A DNA stretch of 64,000 nt from assembly GCA_024195585.1 (NCBI GenBank), contig SWBL01000098.1, forward strand, positions 62,001 through 126,000. Reading direction: 5' to 3'. The stretch comes from Aureobasidium sp. EXF-3400 (Eukaryota; Ascomycota; Dothideomycetes; Dothideales; Saccotheciaceae). The notes under the pieces are model-generated. The model was given only the letters and a program-made list of their open reading frames with translations, had not been told where the DNA came from and did no database searches. Positions 33,612 through 45,160 of the stretch are shown piece after piece (within the stretch, counting starts at the first letter, position 1; the number at the start of each line of letters is the position of its first letter). The translations under genes were made by a program, and so were the position numbers.

Positions 33612-34902
33612 TCACTCGTCCTCATCATCATCGGCGCCTCTCTTGCGCTTTCCGCCAGAAGACAAAGCAGGACTGGCAGACTCGTCTTCGAAGATGAAAA
33701 TATCATCCTTGAGATCTGCCATACATGTCTTCTTGGGTGGAGAGATGATGATGGGTGGGTTGCACTCGAGGTCTTCCTTCTCGATGGGTGCCTCAAGAGT
33801 GCAGGTCTCGGGTAGTTCGTTAACTACAACGATCGAGTCCTTTGTCAAGCCTTCTGGAATGAACTCGGTGGTGTCGAGCGAACCGAGGGGGGGACGTGCA
33901 GCCTCATCAGTCTCCATGTCAGCTGCTGATTTGAGCGAACGGCGAGATGATCGAGGAGACGAAGAGGAAGATGCGACAGGGTCGTAGTCAGCAGGAGCAA
34001 CATTCTCCTTGCCTCGATCCTCATTAGCCTTTGCGATTGATTCATCATCGGAAGAGAGATCCAAAGTCAGGGTTGAGTGCTCCATAAGGTTCTCGGCTTC
34101 CTCTTCGGCAGTGTCCTCGTGAATGGCGAAGAACCATGAGCTGGGCATTGACTCCTCGATAGAAGACGCAGGCTTCGGCAAAGGTGCAGGCGCAGGCGCA
34201 GGGGTCTTCAAGGAGGCGGTAAGAGCAGCATCAATGCTAAAAGGCAGTCCAGTACGGGCAGATGCTCGAGAAAGTGTGGAGGGGTCAATGCGAGTGATGG
34301 GAGTGTGGGCGCTGAGTCTGCGACGGTCGCGTTTTGACTTGGGGGATCTTCCGGCAGGAGCAGTGAGTGGTGTTCTTGTGGAAGACTTTGTCACGCCAGA
34401 GTACTTCATCGGAGTGGACAGACGCGAAGGGACGATGGCTGGAGGGGGCATAGAAGTTGTAGGTGTCGTCTTGGTAGGGTTGAAGGTGAAGTTGAACGAG
34501 GACGGCAGAGTGCTTAGGCCTTTGGGCTTGAGTGATGTCGAGGGCAAGTCCAACTTGGTGCGCTTCATGGGGGACAGGAACATGTTTGGGTTCACATTCT
34601 CGGCGTCGTCGTTCTGTGAGTCGAAGTCGTCAAAGGAAGGAGTGACGCGACGTTTTGCAGAAGGCTTCAGGCTGGGTGATGAGGTCGGAACAAGCATCTT
34701 TGCCTTGCCAGATAGCGGACTGGGAGTTTTGATTATGCCTTCATTCACGCTAATGTCAGCCATGCATACATCAAACACACCATCAAGTGCCATATTGAAG
34801 CCTGAACTCACCATTTTGACGGTTCTTGAGACCAGATAGATGAGCCAGACGGGGGCTGTCGAGCACGCCGAAAGGCTGTCTAGGCATCGATACAGTTGCC
34901 AT
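33612..34902 (-). CDS. KEN-box nuclear protein of unknown function
   Basis: Two exons, 34902-34812 and 34738-33612; 405 residues. Splicing adds a conserved-looking N-terminus (QPFGVLDSPRLAHLSGLK) that an unspliced ATG at 34814 would miss. The 73-nt phase-1 intron has a gctgac branch point and an AAG acceptor at 34739; the nearby TAG acceptor at 34750 would give a stop. The protein is mostly disordered, Ser/Pro-rich with many S/T-P sites (possible CDK targets), a basic segment GRSPKSKRDRRRLSAHTP, a central SSWFFAIHEDTAEEEAEN block, a KEN degron-like motif (K274-E-N, in GKENVAP) and a C-terminal KRKRGADDDEDE. This looks like a cell-cycle-regulated nuclear protein degraded through APC/C, which is inference. 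I do not know the family name. Confidence 0.75.
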
Positions 34903-36100
34903 GATCGCTTGCGATAGCTATCACGCCGATCAGGTAGTCGAGCCGGGGTGTTTACGATTTGTTTACTTGGCGGTCACAGTTTTCGTGTCAACGACGATGA
35001 GGATAACGATACTGGAAATGGCGAGGTGGTCTGCCAACACGTAGAAAGAGTGTAAGCGCCTTGGATGAGAGAGCGAATGGAGAGGATAGTGGCAGCGGTA
35101 GACGAGGGGGACCTGGATGTCCTGTACTCGTCTCAGGTCGCGTTCGCTCCCTCCTCGCGCGTCGTTCGTGTTGGTCTACTCCTCCCGGAATTGGATCTCC
35201 CCTCTTTCTCGGCACCTCATCCAGCACTGTGATTGGTCTTTGGCTGCTCCGTGCATAAATTGCGGTAAGCTTCGTGCATAGCGCGACTGTGTCTGTGCCA
35301 CCCAACGTTTCCCCAGTAGCGTTTGTCCTACCAACACCAACCTCCAATTGGTAAGGTCAGAGATTGAGACAGGTTATCTCATGAGAGAATGACGCCGTGG
35401 TGTTGCAATGGATGCGAAGCTCCGCTGCGGGTAACAATGAGAATGTCATCGCTCTACTTTATTACAGCCCAAGAATGCCTCTCCTGCCACCTACGATGGA
35501 ACTTCTGTTGGAGTACTTCGATGAATCAAAGGCGTCCGATAACCCAACGGCCTGCAGCTTTCATAACTTGATTGTTCCCGCCACGACCAAGATCTTGTTC
35601 GATTCGGATCCTAGTGCCGATCTGCCTTGAATAGGCTCAATCTTTCTTGAGATAGGAAGCTGAAACATACCAATATCGCTGTTGGCGCGTAAGAATTGTC
35701 CTACTGACTACAAACGGATGCGCATGTATTGGACAGTTCCTACAACAACCAATCTGATATCTCGGGCTGTCTGCGTACCAGGTACAAGCACAGGTTCTAT
35801 GAGCAACTTAGCAAGGCAACATATGGGATGCAAGCACACTGATAGCATGATCAGCATGTCTAAGTGTAAAGACCTAGGATCAGCGGCTGCGCAAGGCGAG
35901 TCCCGGCGTCTATGCCGAGCCAACGAACACCTGAAGCAGGATATCCATTGAGCAGAATCTTGACTTCAACATAGCACTATAGATAGATATCAACGCTCTG
36001 TCGTTGCAATTCAGTCCCACCAACTTCAACCTTCTGGTATGATGGTTGGAGAGAAATCAGAGCTCACAAAGGACTCGGACGATAGACTGCTCAATCTTTC
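34903..36100. other. Gene-poor region
   Basis: About 1.2 kb holding the promoter of the KEN-box gene and then non-coding sequence. Short frames (for example 35397-35630) have no recognisable motif. Confidence 0.5.
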
Positions 36101-36660
36101 TGGTCCGGCCCCGCTGCACACGCTCGGGTACGAGCAATCAACGAACGGACTCGGGTTACGACACTGCAATATGCAGACTGAGCTATTGGGCGTACTGGGG
36201 TCATGTTGAGGCCACGGACAAAAGCACGAGTATCGCCAGTACATAGCACGAACGGCGGGACATGGGCTTGTTTGCTCTTGTGCCGGCGCCCGAGGCTTGT
36301 GGTCAGGCTCGGGCTACGGTACCAGAGCCTATAGACAGCTTGACTCAGTGAATTGATGTCCACCACTCGAACCTCGGAATCCAAGCATCAAGGTCGTTAT
36401 TGCACACTACGAACGACAGAGCATGGACTTGCTTACTCTTATGATGACGCCCGAGGCTCGTGGCTAGACCCGGGCTACACTCCTGGAGCCTACAAACAGC
36501 TCTACCAGGTGGACCGAAAATATGAAACAAAGCACGAGAACAAACAGCTGACAACGCGAAAGACGAAGCCTAATGAGTACTTTGCCTACCAGCCAACGCT
36601 GAGTCCTATGAGCTCGGAATCAAAGCACGAGGACGAACATTGTGGACTCCGATAATTCGT
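36100..36660. repeat. Degenerate tandem repeat cluster
   Basis: Two diverged units of about 162 nt align well: about 36245-36345 and about 36405-36505 share ACGAACG, GGACATGGGCTTG/GCATGGACTTG, GCCCGAGGCTYGTGG, YCGGGCTAC and GAGCCTAYARACAGCT, with many G/A and C/T differences. Partial further copies: CTCGGAATCMAAGCA at 36373 and 36613, AAAGCACGAG at 36222, 36530 and 36622, and CTCGGGTTACGAC at 36151. The bias to transitions resembles RIP-type or long decay of a duplicated sequence. It could be a non-coding minisatellite or the remnant of a repeat-encoding gene. Confidence 0.5.
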
Positions 36661-37271
36661 GCGTGGCATCATGAGGTCTGGCCTGTACAGACAAGCCAGA
36701 TATGTGTTCAAAGGACTGACGAGGCGAGAGCTCCTACTCTCACGGCCACACCCATGCGAGAACGAAGCCATCAAAATGCATGAATCATTCCAGATCAAAG
36801 GTCAATCCATAGGAAGCCGATGATATTACGACTCTCAGTGGATGCTTCCCATTTATCAAAGGAACCGTGCATTCTTATAGCTGAATGTGTAACATACTTT
36901 TGCACATGGAGAGGACCTGGAACTCTGCTCGATGATCAATTGAGGCTTAGACTTGCAACGCGCGACTGCAGATATACAAAACACTTTCGACAAACAGCAT
37001 TCAGTTGGCCAGAGGTAAGAGTGATAGGTTTTCAAGATTTTGAATTGACAGCAAGCCCAATAAAAAGCCCTTGCAGGAGGGTATATAACCGTACATCCTC
37101 ATCTATGTGAGATGAAGGGTATCATTAGAAAACAGAAAAGAAGAACAAGCAAAATGTGTAAACACCAAAAACAAAAATGTACTAGATATACAAAGATTGT
37201 TTTCGTCTGGCTTCAGATGACCTCGGGAAACATTATGATCATCTTAGCACCAATCGCAGCATGTGAGGCGC
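36661..37271. other. Intergenic region
   Basis: About 610 nt up to the stop of the GPI-anchored protein gene; it is likely to include that gene's 3' UTR. No coding signal. Confidence 0.5.
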
Positions 37272-37833
37272 TTAGAGGATGAGGGCAGCCATGCCGAGGG
37301 CGGCAGCGGCGGCACCAGCAACGTTCATGGCGGAAGCAGCGCCGGTGAAGTGGGCGGGCTTGGTGGAGGTAGCACCAACACCGGTGCCAGAGGCCATACC
37401 CTGGGTCTTGGTGGCAATGGTGCCGTTGTTGTAAGGAGCAGAGGGAGCAGTAACAACAGGGGCAGCAGGGGCGGAAGGAGCAGAAGCAGTGCTCTTGAGA
37501 GAGGTGATGGTGCACGAGCAGTCCTCAATGGTCTGATGTTACTGATCAGTATTTATGTTCAAAGTCAATCGAGGCTTCAAGTAACTTACGAGGGTGGTGG
37601 CAGCAGTCACGGTGATGGTGTGGGAGCCAGCGGTGACAACGGTAGCGGCAGGGCAGAAGGTGGTCAGGCTAGAAGATAACAGTCAGTAACGATGAACTTT
37701 GAGGTGTGTTAGGAAAAACTTACTGGGTGACAACCTCAGTGACGTAGACGGGGGCAGCAGCGGCGGTGCTGTTAAGAGCCATAGCAGAGGCAGAGGCGGC
37801 GAAAGCAGCAATGGCGGCAATGGTGAACTGCAT
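37272..37833 (-). CDS. Small secreted GPI-anchored wall-type protein
   Basis: Three exons: 37833-37724, 37668-37590 and 37532-37272, with introns of 55 and 57 nt; 149 residues. Signal peptide MQFTIAAIAAFAASASA, then VYVTEVVTHLTTFCPAATVV and TVTAATTLTIEDCSCTI, a pattern frequent in fungal cell-wall proteins (clock-controlled CCG-6-like, by recollection), with few cysteines. A Ser/Ala/Pro-rich linker follows, with a likely omega site in GAASAMNVAG and a hydrophobic tail AAAAALGMAALIL. The composition (GCC/ACC/CTC-rich codons) is strongly biased compared with neighbours, suggesting high expression. The upstream region has (TTGA)n-type short repeats at about 37934-37950. Confidence 0.85.
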
Positions 37834-38525
37834 TTTGATGGTGTTGGGTTGGTGGTGGTGGTTTAGGAAAAAAGGCGAAGGATTATATTATTGGGTTGAT
37901 TGCTGAAGCGAGTGTGAGACCGAAGTCGAAGTTGGATTGATTGATTGATTAGTGAGTGGATGAAGAGAGGAAAGCATTTACATGGCAATAGGTCGAGTCC
38001 TTATATACCAAAGTTGCCATGGTCTAATATTTGCTCGCATTGACACTTGGCGTAAGCCTCACCCTCAGCCGGCTCGTCCGCTAATTGCTAGTGCACACGC
38101 CCAGATCCCATCACAATGTGTAGAAGAGGCCCCGGGATTGGATAGTCAGAGTCGGTCTCACCTTTATGCTCCCAAATTTGCCCGGCCGTTGCTGTCATTG
38201 ACCTTACCCTGAGCAGTTCCCGCAACGACTTCTCAACCGTAGCAACTTCCGGCATTATCGCTATCGCAACTGCACTTTTTTCTGAACCATCATGTCTTCA
38301 CAGCAACGAACAGAAGATCGAAATAATTGTCGTCCAGGGCCAGGTGTGGAGGTCAGGGCCAGGCTACCCCGTATTGAAGATTCAGGTGGCGACAGCCATG
38401 CGCCAGTGCAATTTCCCATATTCCTAATGCGAGCCGTCGACAGTCGCATCCTTCCAGCCAGTGGCTGAGTCTTTTGACGAATGCTGAGGAACATGTCTAG
38501 CGCAGTTGTCAGTGAACTATTGACT
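37834..38525. other. Intergenic region
   Basis: About 690 nt upstream of the GPI-anchored protein gene. It includes a tandem TTGA/GATT tract near 37934-37950 and no convincing coding sequence. Confidence 0.5.
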
Positions 38526-39600
38526 CTAAAAATTGCCACTTGGGCGTGCCTGGCTGACATCCCCGCTTGCGCTCTGCACTTTCGGACTATTTTGGTGATT
38601 TCTGGTGGTTAAACTTCGACGTTGAGCGCCACCCTTCTTCGCTTTCGATGTCTTGGTCTGCAAGGGCAGCATGGGTTCCTGCATAAGCCTGAAGTATGGT
38701 GAAATGACAGGCAACATTCCGAACTGCCTCACTACGAAGAATAAGACCATCTTGAATGTAACAGTAGGCATCTCAAGGCAATGCGCGAAGTTGGAATGAG
38801 TGCAGTTTTGAGAGCAGTGAAGCATTGAAGCAGCATGCCCTAACTTGCAAATGAGACACTTTCGTCGACTCATGGCTAAGAATATCCGACAGGCTGAAGG
38901 GCTGAAAACTTAGCATCGTGTGAGACCTGTGAGGAAGCGCCAGTCAGATGGTGCAAGCGAAGCAGGTGGACTGAAAGAGCAGCTGGTTTCCCCACGGCTC
39001 TCCAGGAAGGCTGCGAGTTTACCAAAGCCTCGTCCAGTTTTTTTATCGAGATGCAGCACACGTCAGCTGGCCTTGGCCTGAGGCAACAATTATTGGACGT
39101 TTGAAACCACGACTCGAAAAACTCTTGCGGCGTATCCGAAACATGTTGAAAATCTTCGCGGTCGGCGAGAGGTACTATTCCCGCGAGTTCTAGCAACTCC
39201 TGCCTCGATCTCCAGACTTGGTCAAAATCTTGCGATTGCACTCGTGATGTGTCGGCGGGAGAATTGCAAGGGAGAACCCTTGTGAGTGCTGCTGTTCGAA
39301 CCGAGCTCTGCACATCCCCCGCACCCGGGAAATTGATCTTGGTTGATGGCTTCCCAATTCGTGGTCTATGCGCTCGCGGAGCTGTTTGGACGGTCTGAGG
39401 AACTTGCGACCAAGGAGCCTTCTGCCTGCGGTACGGGATGTCTTGAATCTTGGAGCGACTTGTTGTTGCCACCAATCGTTGGGATTTCCTTATCGGATCA
39501 GATATAGCCCTATGACGGAACGGTCATCCAACTCAAGTGACCAAGGACAGGACTCCATTCCACCCTCCTTTACCAATGCCTCATCTCGGCTGCGGCTCAC
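38526..39600 (-). pseudogene. Possible decayed or intron-rich gene with zinc-knuckle-like segment
   Basis: Three minus-strand stretches look coding but do not join cleanly. From about 39600 to 39490 one frame reads RRPHSVSRSRDEALVKEGG and then ELDDRSVIGLYLIR before a stop. A different frame, open from about 39509 to 38876 without any ATG, reads IRKSQRLVATTSRSK, then DFDQVWRSRQELLELAGIV. A third frame from an ATG at 38873 has KCLICKLGHAASMLHCSQNC, a Cys/His pattern like a zinc knuckle. Either one or two frameshifts have broken an old gene, or short introns join them (one option is donor gtaaag near 39569 and acceptor catag at 39510, which keeps the frame). I cannot decide, and the whole could be fortuitous. 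Confidence 0.3.
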
Positions 39601-41077
39601 AGAGTGCGGTCGTCGCAATACGAACCGTCTATTTGTGAATCTCCGTATATCTCATTTCCTTGCACCCATCAGCGGCCCTTTGTTCTTGTCGTTTGCAATA
39701 ATGGTCTTGATGCGAAGCTGACCTCCTGATCGCCTTCTTACGCGAAGTGCGAGATGGGTGGGTGATTTGTCTGATGAGTTCGACGATCGCGACGCTCAAG
39801 CAAGCGTTCCTTCGACTGACGACAATCACTTTCCAGAAGTCGGTCAGTCGCGCGGCACCAGGGGATCTTCATACTCATTCTTTTGTATCAATATCGCTTC
39901 GGGCGCATAATACGGAAATAAGGACGAACCTCGAAGGCAACGTGCTCAACAATCAAACCAGGCCCATCCGAAAAGGACTTCTCAACATGTTAGCAACGAC
40001 TGTCTTTGTTTCTTTCATGCACCTACTATCGGTTGTCATGAGACTGGCATGACTCATGAGTCAAACCAACTTCTTCTGCCATGCGTTCGATGCTCATGAC
40101 CCCGATCGATCCTCCGCACATATCATCGAAGCATCGACACAACTCGAGGCGAGCTGACCGCCCATCACAAAACGTCAAAACTGACTCCCGATCGAGCTCA
40201 GAGGATCGTGACTTTTCACTCCACGATGCTCCGATGCAGTAACACCCTCAAACCGGTAAAATTCTCTTTGCATGCAAAAAGCGAAAGCGTGCATGAAACC
40301 AAATTCAAGTATTTTCACAGCCACACTTTGCACCTGCTGCATGAGGAGGGATCGAAGGAGATCTCTGTCTGCTTACCCATACCCCCCTTTCGAATTCCGA
40401 TGCCTATTCAAGTCTCTAACCCACCAGTTAAGGTTGTTCGATGCCAGCAGGGGTTTACGATCCCGGAACCATACATATCTACCAGCCGCTTGTTATTGTA
40501 TCAACTATTAGATCGCGGCTCTGTCGGAACAAAGGCCATGCATGTGGGCGCGTGCGCTCGTTCATGCGCGGCAGGGAGAAGGCAGGCGATGACGGGAACA
40601 TGAATAGTTAGGAGGGAAAAATGTCGAACGAGTAGGAGGCCTTTGCCGTTCATGCTGATGGAGACGACAAGAGTATGACGGGTGGATGACTTTTGCTAGA
40701 GTCACTACTGCAGATGTCACCACAGCGGCAATAATGGGTGTGTGTCACGCTCTGAAGTCAGGAAACACCGCTATGACTGGACAAGTAAGTAGCAACCGTT
40801 GTGAAACATATCTCCAATGACTTGAAATTTGTCCAAGCTTGTTCACAGGTGAAGAATATAACGAGTTTGGTATAAGAGTAAAAGGGTTTTGTTACATTAA
40901 CAAGAAAATAAACTGTTTGGGGTATATACTGTCGTGGACACAAAAAATTCAAGCGCCTGCTGTACAAAATCAAACCAAGTATGCGTCATGAATATTCGTG
41001 TTCTCATCGTTCCATGGTGTAGATAACCAGAACGTATAACAGACAAAGGAGAATGATTATGGCATGATGATGCCATT
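39601..41077. other. Gene-poor region
   Basis: About 1.5 kb with short, non-convincing frames on both strands. No RNA gene or repeat was seen. Confidence 0.5.
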
Positions 41078-41700
41078 TTACAAGCAAAGATGTGATGCAA
41101 TGAGCTCTGCATCCTCAACGTGAGAACTGTGTCGTCGTCTCTTTTGCTCTTTTAGCTCATGCTCCACATCCATCAATCGCGTCGCAACCCATGATCTCAT
41201 TCTGTTGTCGTTCTTGACAGCATCACAGTTCAGAAGGTCGGTAAGGGTAGTCTTGATCCTTGATGAGATGTCTGCAAGCTTGGCCTCATCCATGCTCAAT
41301 GGTGGTGGTGCTGATGGCTCCTCTGGAATAGGTGCGATGCTTGTCCTGTTTGGGGAAGTAGGTGGTGACAGCGAGCCTCGTCGAGAGCCCATGGAAGATG
41401 ATCGAGAGTGCCTCCTCTTTCCAGATGAGGATGAAGGTTTTGTTGAGAAAGAAAATTCAGGAGAAGGCGCTGTGAATGAGGAGGAAGGAGACGTGTTTGC
41501 CGAGGATGAAGTGCTGGAGCCAGGGCTGCTCGAAGAGCTTGAGACGTTCGAGTCGACTGACAATCGTCGACGAACATTGGTCTGCTGTGAGTGCAGAATC
41601 ATGTATGCTTGGATGAGCTGGGTCTTGGAATTGTTAGTCAGGTATTCCTTCAGAAGCGTAGCTGGTTATAACACACCTTTTCTGGGCTTGCTGAAGACAT
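41078..41700 (-). CDS. Small Ser-rich protein, unknown
   Basis: Two exons, 41700-41677 and 41623-41078, with a 53-nt phase-0 intron (branch point ctgac/ctaac); 189 residues. The spliced start is MSSASPEK joined to TQLIQAYMILHSQQTNVRRRLS. The middle is a long Ser-rich, phospho-protein-like stretch (SVDSNVSSSSSSPGSS), with SPPTSPNRTS and a basic RRHSRSSSMGSRRGS. The last about 75 residues look folded and helical: DEAKLADISSRIKTTLTDLL, then CDAVKNDNRMRSWVATRLMDVEHELKEQKRRR. Family unknown; the N-terminal TQLIQAYM and the C-terminal helix appear to be the conserved parts. Confidence 0.68.
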
Positions 41701-44700
41701 TTTTGGTTGGACTGAATTGTTGATCGGCGATGAGTTACTGATTGAAAGAAGGCCGGCTTCGATCAAGTTGATATGTGATACTGCTTTGCCAATGGTTGAT
41801 GAGGATGAGGTGATGGAAGGAATGCAGTTGGCCAAGTGAGCACGAAGGATTGCTTTAACAGACGGTGGAGACGTTTGAGATAAGAAAGTCGATATCAGGT
41901 GAATGGAAGTTGGAAGACAAGGCTGCCAGGGCACACCAGCGGATATATGTACAGTTAGGTACCTGATGAAGCTACTATTGCATAATGTTTGCGAAGGAAA
42001 TTAGCGTTGGCTATCGTGCAGCAGTATCCACACCTTCTTGACTGGAAACGCTTGTCAAGGATCTCACAAAGCGGATGGATCGTGGAATGCAGGGGAGTCA
42101 GTGGGACGCGAAGGCGCTGACGTGCCTGCTGATCGACCGCCATCACGAAAGTTGATTTCTGTGTAAACTCTGACGAAAGGTGGGTCGACTTGGCTTCGAA
42201 GAAGGTTATGAATCGTCGCGATAGGGTGCGCATCCAATAGGCGTGCCAGGAGACGACCCGGTGTGTCCACTCCTGATCGGGCGATTTCCATACATCCTTC
42301 TGATCTGTGGCTCAGTTTGAGGCTCCAAAAGAGAAGCCAAGGGTCTCTGGTCATGCGAAACCATGTTTTGGGTGCTTGGATCTGTGGGGCTTACAGCCAC
42401 ACTTGTTGGCAGCACTTGGCCGCCACGTTTGCTCTGTGGCATTTCCACGTCTATCTTTGTACTCCGTACTCAGAATCGGTACGGAGTACTTGGTTGGAGG
42501 CTTACGCACGCGCTTCGTTTCACACTTCATTTCCTTTGTCGTTTCCTCTCTCCATTAGTTGAGTGTTTCCTCGACGGCGGTAGGTGATATGCTCCCGTCA
42601 GTGTGATGTCAGCGTCGTTTTTCTCGTTTCTCGTTCTGATTGAGATTCTCGTTTTCACGGAGAAGATGCGGCTCAATATCGCGACGCATCACAGCTACAT
42701 TCTCTCATATCGACTAATTGCATGTACTCCGTACTGATCGGAGCAAAGCGTCCAAACGGAATCCAACACCGTGCCGTCGCTATGCATAATAGTGGAGAGT
42801 AGGAGAGCCTTCCGCCGACATGGTGGTGTTGACATGGTCGTTCAAATCCCAGCACAAGGATACATTCTTTAGCCTGGAGCAAATTATTGCCGACTCCCGA
42901 CTACCACTACATTCCGGCGGTTCAGCCACACTCCACCTCCTGCATAAACCGTTGTGCTTATGCTCTGTACAATTTCACTGTAATCTGGAGAGTTTCATCG
43001 CTTCGACTTTGGTGAAAAAAAGAGACGAAAGCACGAGGCTTTGTCGGAAAAGCGTCCTTCATCGGCATCGACTTGACACACCTGGGGCAAGATCAACAGC
43101 ACTTTCTGTCGAATGCTTATAAACATGGCTATCGACGAACAGCCTTGGAGGTCACCGAAGCTCGTAACCCTATCTTTTGCGACAGACTCTCCTCGGCAAC
43201 TTGCAGAAAGAGAGCCCAGATACTCGGTCACTTTCCTCTCCTCACTCTATCCACGCCGTTCCGATGCCCGGTATACTCTATCGATTTGCTTCTAACTCCC
43301 ATGAAAGGGGCACTGTGGATGCCACACACATCCGGTCATCCGTTTCGCTGTGAAAGACGCAACTCACTGATGCCGAGCGCTCCCTAACTACCTGCTTGAG
43401 ATCTCACACATCATCAGAAGGCATGGAGGATGTGTGCCGACTTCCCCGGATATAACTGATGTCTTTAATCCGCGATAGATACTATTCAGGATACGCTTTC
43501 CGCTGGCGCAAGCATAAGACCCCTGTGCTGGCAGGCTGAAGCAGAGGAGTCACATGCTCCTGCTCCGCGCAGTATCACGCCAGGCACCCGCCGTGTCTTT
43601 GGCTCCAGTCTCCAGGTAGTCAGATGCCAAGCGCCCCGATGGATGTCTTGCAAAAGCAAAGAAGAATGGCGCATGGCGGGTGTGCCCACTGCCAACTTCC
43701 CCACATCAACTAGCCAAGCTCATTGACTCGCACCGACAGGCGACAGCTCACTCAAGTCAACCTTAATAAGGCAAATCACAACCTCGATCGCTCAAGAGCT
43801 GGCCTGTACGTACGAAGAAGAAAAGACAGTGCGTGGACCTCAAATCGGTTTGATGGCTGTCTTTGAGATGCTTGGATCAGCTCATCGTAGTCCTTTGCCG
43901 ATAAGAATCGCAACAAGGAACAATCTCTCGCAGGCTCGATCACGCGATAAACGAAAGTTCCTGCGTATCTTCGAATTGGTTTCTAGCCTTTGTCTGACCA
44001 CAAAATGCCTCGTCCGAACTTCAGGGATGGACGAAACTCCGTCGATCAGCTCTAAGGACAGAGGGCCTGAGCCAAAGCACCAACTCTTAATTGCACGACC
44101 AGAGCACATGACCTGTCAACAGGAAGCTACGGCATACGGCACAGTACGACCGTTCTTAGACTGCATACCAGTGCTGCGGAGAGAGCTTTACCCCGCCGAC
44201 CTTGATGGACGCAGTCAACCGCTTGCTAGTTTCCCTTGGGTAGCTCCAGCACACGAATGATATTGTACCTCGGGCTTGGCTGTTCCTGGCATCACCTCGA
44301 CTGCATCTTTACGTTTCCACCTTGAGCCCAAAACAGAAGTCCTTCTCGTGTGCTCAGACTGTCACAGCTCCTCGGTGAGTTGTTCTCCTATAGTAGCCGT
44401 GCTTATGGTTTGAGCTATAGACATGCAAGGTTGCTTCAGAAGCATAGCAATAGTGATCTTATCATAACGCTCTTCCCTTAATACAATACGAATTTCTATA
44501 ACGTATTACGAGTCACTATAAGTGAACAACAACCGACTGTACAAAATGAAAAGGTTGAAACACTAACACACGATAATATCTCCAAGCTCTGATTGTCTTG
44601 CGTTATCCTAAACCAGACATCGCAGGATATGATAATGTGATAACAAGTGGTGCCAAGACATTGTGCTGTGTGTATCACCCTGTTCTGGGTGTTTGTCTGG

Positions 44701-45160
44701 CGTGCACCGTGATTTAGAGGCACGAGTAGACAATTATGTGGATACCGATGGACTGCTAGGGTATTAGCACGATATCAATCATATGTTGAATGCTCTCTAG
44801 TCATCCTTTAGCGCTGTTGTGGATCTTTTGATAGAAGAGCTCTCGACTTGAGCAGAGTAGCACGAAAATCAATGAGCAACGCTGAGTATCAAGAGCATAA
44901 GTGGTCGAAACGTACAATTGCACTATTTTCGAAAGACTGCGTTGAACATTGTCCGTATAGTCTCTCACTATACACTTGTGATAGTATATAACCCACAGTC
45001 ATGTCGTTGGTCACGTCGATGGAACTGGTCTAGAGTCCGATATGCTCGCTTATGTAAGCGGCGGTCAAGCTTTTCGATGTCATTGTCATGAAGAAAAATG
45101 ATCAGTACAAAAGATTGAAAGCGGTGCAATCAACACATATACCATCCTGCCCGGAGTTAC
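41701..45160. other. Gene-poor region of 3.5 kb
   Basis: No supported coding sequence. A perfect 11-bp inverted repeat lies at 42459-42489 and a third copy of its arm at 42724-42734. Sequence around 44470-45000 is AT-rich with small imperfect palindromes. The longest frame (143 codons at 43829) starts with GTG and has no motif. Confidence 0.55.
42459..42489. repeat. Perfect inverted repeat GTACTCCGTAC / GTACGGAGTAC
   Basis: Arms of 11 bp at 42459-42469 and 42479-42489 are exact reverse complements, separated by 9 nt. The same 11-mer arm recurs as a single copy at 42724-42734. It contains TACTCCGTA, a motif I recall as enriched in ascomycete intergenic DNA. It could be a regulator dimer site or a foldback remnant. 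Confidence 0.6.

Noticed and set aside
36046..36554. Long frames within the tandem repeat on both strands
   Set aside because: They conflict in frame between repeat units and have no motif; treated as repeat, not gene.
42830..42860. B-box-like GTTCAAATCC resembling a tRNA gene
   Set aside because: No complementary T-stem, anticodon arm or acceptor stem could be formed around it.
43829..44260. 143-codon plus-strand frame
   Set aside because: GTG start, no motif, no homology recognised; probably random.
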